A stretch of 64,000 nt of DNA from an uncultured Lachnospiraceae bacterium (GTDB taxonomy: Bacteria; Bacillota; Clostridia; Lachnospirales; Lachnospiraceae). The position numbers were made by a program, and so were the translations under genes. Location of the stretch: assembly GCA_910584325.1 (NCBI GenBank), contig CAJTZH010000003.1, positions 1 to 64,000 on the forward strand. Reading direction: 5' to 3'. Of the stretch, positions 61,923 to 64,000 are shown piece after piece. The first letter of the stretch is position 1; every line of letters starts with the position of its first letter. The notes beneath the pieces are model-generated. The model ran no database searches and was not told where the DNA came from. It was given only the letters and a program-made list of their open reading frames with translations.

Positions 61923-61927
61923 CATAT

Positions 61928-61972
61928 AAAAAGGACTGTCGCGTATCAAACAATTTAGCAGCAGTCCTTTTT
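61928..61972. terminator. bidirectional terminator between YcxB-like gene and truA
   Basis: AAAGGACTG (61930-61938) and CAGTCCTTT (61962-61970) form a 9-bp stem with a 23-base loop. A-rich and T-rich flanks make it suitable for both convergent genes. Confidence 0.75.
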
Positions 61973-61973
61973 C

Positions 61974-62720
61974 TTATTTATCGTATTTTATTTCCTGTAA
62001 AAACATACCGCAGGTATCCGCCATTGTTTCCGGTTTTACCTCTGACTTTGCATCAAGCATCTTTAGAATCTCTTCCGGCTCCAGCTCTTTGTTTCCTACT
62101 AAAAGCAATGTACCAAAAATCAACCTGGCCATATTATGCAGAAAATCATTGGCTTCCAAGGTAATCTGCACTTCCCCTCCGTCGTCAAAAACCTCCGCCC
62201 TGTAAATTTCCTTTACGGTCGACTTATTTTTCTTGGCGGAAGAAAATTTTCTAAAATCATGTACGCCGCAAAGCAGCTTACATGCCTGCTTCATTTTTTC
62301 CGCGTCAAGCCGTTTAAACGCGTTATATTTGTACCTTCGTTCAAACACGTCCGGGACTTCGTTGACATCTATCCGGTAAAGATACGTTCTGGATTTTGCA
62401 TTTAATGAGGCGTGAAACCGTTCCGGCATTTCCATAACGTCAATCACCGCAATGTCTCTTGGCAGGTATCTGTTCAGATAATGCAGTATCTCCCTGCAGC
62501 TCTGCTTTGTGTTACATTGGAAACTTGCCGTCTGCCCGTAAGCATGAACGCCTTGTTCCGTTCTAAGACCCACTGCCAGAACAATCTCTTCTCCCGTCAT
62601 TTTCGTGAGTACGTCCGTGATTTTTCTCTCAATAGTATTCGTTGACTCATTCGCGCCAAGACGCTGCCAGCCGTCATACCGCCCGCCGTCATACTCGATT
62701 TTGAGTTTGAAATTTCTCAT
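61974..62720 (-). CDS. truA: TruA-like tRNA pseudouridine synthase with altered catalytic residue
   Basis: A 248-residue TruA-family protein (KIEYDGGRYDGWQR at the start, CNTKQSCREILHYLNRYLPRDIAVIDV, SRTYLYRI, FLHNMARLIFGTLLLVG). TruA converts U38-40 in the anticodon arm of tRNA to pseudouridine. The active-site motif, normally G-R-T-D-x-G-V-H-A, reads L-R-T-E-Q-G-V-H-A here, so the nucleophilic Asp is Glu55 (codon GAA at 62556-62558). The rest of the fold looks complete. It may be a weakened or re-purposed paralogue, with a canonical truA elsewhere. Confidence 0.85.
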   Translation of the reverse strand: MRNFKLKIEYDGGRYDGWQRLGANESTNTIERKITDVLTKMTGEEIVLAVGLRTEQGVHAYGQTASFQCNTKQSCREILHYLNRYLPRDIAVIDVMEMPERFHASLNAKSRTYLYRIDVNEVPDVFERRYKYNAFKRLDAEKMKQACKLLCGVHDFRKFSSAKKNKSTVKEIYRAEVFDDGGEVQITLEANDFLHNMARLIFGTLLLVGNKELEPEEILKMLDAKSEVKPETMADTCGMFLQEIKYDK

Positions 62721-62751
62721 ATCTGTTCTTTTTCTGCTCCTGTCATATCAT

Positions 62752-62798
62752 GAATACTACGTATTCTATGATTATCATATCATGAATACTACGTATTC
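62752..62798. repeat. tandem palindromes GAATAC-N3-GTATTC (copies 2 and 3)
   Basis: Two identical palindromes GAATAC-TAC-GTATTC at 62752-62766 and 62784-62798, 32 bases apart (about three helical turns), within a near-perfect 32-base tandem repeat between the CheX-like gene and truA. The same palindrome with a different centre is at 54855-54869. Confidence 0.6.
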
Positions 62799-62806
62799 TA
62801 TGATTA

Positions 62807-63331
62807 TTATGTCATATATGGGATAACATCTACAACAGAAATAATATCCATCGGACTGCCGTTGACTTCCAGACACATCACATAAAAACTGCCGTTTGTG
62901 GTAATATCACAGTTCTCGCAGCAAACCGGCGGAACAATCTCCAGTTCAACACCCTCCTCCTCAAGCATCTTGGCAAATTTACCGTTTATCATATTGGTAA
63001 CTTCGCATAGCGCATCATAGGAATCCTCATTAATCTCAAAATATTCTTCCCTGCCAAATCCGCCTGCCAGATAAAGAAGCGCTTTCACATCACCACTAAG
63101 TCCCAGCATAATATCCGTATCGCCATGCGCCATCTGACACGCGAAAAAATCCGCATGGTAAGATGAGAGCTCCTTGACCTCGATAAACGCCACCCTGTCC
63201 TTTGTAAGTGTTCTCACATACTCATACCCAATGGCAAGGTGCTTCATATTTCTGGCGCGTCCGTAATCAGATAATGCTTTCTTATACAGTTCCAGACTCC
63301 CGCTTCCTTCTTTAAATAATTCTGCCTGCAA
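62807..63331 (-). CDS. CheX/CheC-like protein
   Basis: A 174-residue soluble protein. The stretch EVTNMINGKFAKMLEEEGVELEI contains the E-x2-N motif of the CheC/CheX/FliY phosphatase family, which dephosphorylates CheY-P, and GFGREEYFEI precedes it as in CheX. An N-terminal helical region of ~40 residues is extra. Only one E-x2-N is present. The start is a TTG at 63329-63331 with GGAGGG upstream. It may link to the MCP at 8898 or act on another response regulator. Confidence 0.7.
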   Translation of the reverse strand: MQAELFKEGSGSLELYKKALSDYGRARNMKHLAIGYEYVRTLTKDRVAFIEVKELSSYHADFFACQMAHGDTDIMLGLSGDVKALLYLAGGFGREEYFEINEDSYDALCEVTNMINGKFAKMLEEEGVELEIVPPVCCENCDITTNGSFYVMCLEVNGSPMDIISVVDVIPYMT

Positions 63332-63361
63332 AAGACATCCCTCCTGCCTATATCTTCACAA

Positions 63362-64000
63362 TCATTCGTCTACGCTGTAATTCGGTGCCTCTTTTGTAAT
63401 ATGAATATCATGCGGATGACTTTCCTTCAGCGCCGCCGCCGAAATTTTAACAAACCTTCCGTTATTTTTGAGTTCTTCCACCGTCGGCGTTCCACAGTAT
63501 CCCATACCGGAACGGATACCGCCTACAAGCTGGAATACCGTATCCTCAACGGTTCCTTTATACGCGACACGGCCTTCCACGCCTTCCGGTACAAGCTTCT
63601 TTGCGCCGGACTGGAAATACCGGTCCTTGGAGCCGTTTTCCATAGCGGCAATGGAACCCATGCCACGATATACCTTATACTTCCTGCCCTGGAATAATTC
63701 ATAGTCTCCCGGAGCTTCGTCGCATCCCGCGAAAATACTGCCCATCATACATACATCGGCACCAGCGGCAATCGCCTTCACCATATCGCCGGAATATTTG
63801 ATACCACCGTCCGCAATCACCGGAATACCGTATTCCTTCGCTACTTGATATGTATCCATAATCGCCGTTACCTGAGGCACGCCGATACCGGCAATAATTC
63901 TTGTCGTACAGATGGAACCAGGTCCGATACCAACCTTAACCGCGTCCACGCCTGCTTCAATCAACGCTCTGGCTGCCTCTCCTGTCGCGATGTTGCCCGC
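63362..64000 (-). CDS. guaB: IMP dehydrogenase (C-terminal part)
   Basis: The last ~212 residues of IMP dehydrogenase; the N-terminal part lies right of the window. The sequence enters at AGNIATGEAARALIEAGVDAVKVG, includes the catalytic Cys loop GIGPGSICTTR, the phosphate-binding DGGIKYSGD and GSIFAGCDEAPG, the mobile flap with KLVPEGVEGRVAYKG, and the C-terminal GGIRSGMGYCGTPTVEEL. It oxidises IMP to XMP, the committed step to GMP. The stop is 30 bases before the start of the CheX-like gene on the same strand. Confidence 0.96.
   Translation of the reverse strand, partial: AGNIATGEAARALIEAGVDAVKVGIGPGSICTTRIIAGIGVPQVTAIMDTYQVAKEYGIPVIADGGIKYSGDMVKAIAAGADVCMMGSIFAGCDEAPGDYELFQGRKYKVYRGMGSIAAMENGSKDRYFQSGAKKLVPEGVEGRVAYKGTVEDTVFQLVGGIRSGMGYCGTPTVEELKNNGRFVKISAAALKESHPHDIHITKEAPNYSVDE

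Noticed and set aside
1..64000. CRISPR arrays, insertion sequences or prophage genes
   Set aside because: No spaced direct repeats, transposase, integrase or phage structural genes were seen in the translations or by eye.

Overview
The window looks like a stretch of a Lachnospiraceae-type (Clostridia) chromosome. Three things point there: a SCIFF peptide with its radical SAM maturase directly upstream of a fused secDF gene, AGGAGG-type ribosome binding sites with frequent GTG/TTG starts, and many families typical of gut and rumen clostridia (FliB, UPF0340, DUF815, QueH, M56/BlaI pairs). Most genes lie on the minus strand. Both ends are cut: the left edge truncates an AI-2E-type membrane protein and the right edge truncates guaB.

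Layout. 0-8.3 kb: housekeeping and accessory genes (DUF815 ATPase, phosphodiesterase, thioredoxin, two AI-2E-type proteins), a barstar/lipoprotein-barnase pair, an ACT protein, FliB and a cytoplasmic pectinesterase. 8.4-15.6 kb: an MCP overlapping a flavin-binding lipoprotein gene, then a complete BceAB-BceRS-like peptide sensing and resistance module. 15.7-19.6 kb: UPF0340 protein, then an exported-protein cluster (M23 peptidase, lipoprotein, a frameshifted exported protein, a membrane protein) with two near-identical promoter/operator copies. 19.6-20.4 kb: A-rich noncoding stretch with a strong minus promoter and a hairpin end. 20.4-26.8 kb: aldo/keto reductase, a YtrA-type ABC operon, a substrate-binding/GGDEF protein and a ZIP transporter. 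26.8-34.5 kb: two BlaI/M56 regulator-sensor pairs, one followed by two coiled proteins of unknown role. 34.6-38.4 kb: SecDF, SCIFF maturase and SCIFF peptide. 38.6-41.1 kb: two tRNA-Leu genes flanking an EAL protein. 41.1-49.1 kb: a sulfur-handling block (CoA-disulfide reductase/rhodanese, rhodanese lipoprotein, IscU, IscS, Rrf2, cysteine synthase) led by a free-standing LanC-like protein and preceded by an XRE regulator. 49.3-52.7 kb: an RNase III-like gene split by an in-frame stop, then an AT-rich island with a membrane-protein gene broken by an amber codon. 52.7-64 kb: ECF sigma factor, GNAT, DJ-1, the pncB/pncA NAD salvage pair, QueH, MATE, a GGDEF/EAL protein, a TruA-like protein with an altered catalytic residue, a CheX-like protein and guaB.

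The strongest system-level signal is a candidate BlaI-type regulon. The blaI promoter at 30.5 kb carries TACA-N2-TGTA dyads, and nearly the same dyad sits at the start point of both exported-protein operons at 17.4 and 19.5 kb. The co-encoded M56 sensor has a very large extracytoplasmic region with Asp-rich DxDxDG loops and no penicillin-binding motif that I can see. Other points of interest are the LanC-cysK-isc operon, the two-hairpin repeat family with compensatory changes, the ~560-nt noncoding transcript candidate, and the Asp-to-Glu change in TruA. All function calls come from reading motifs by eye; no database search was run.
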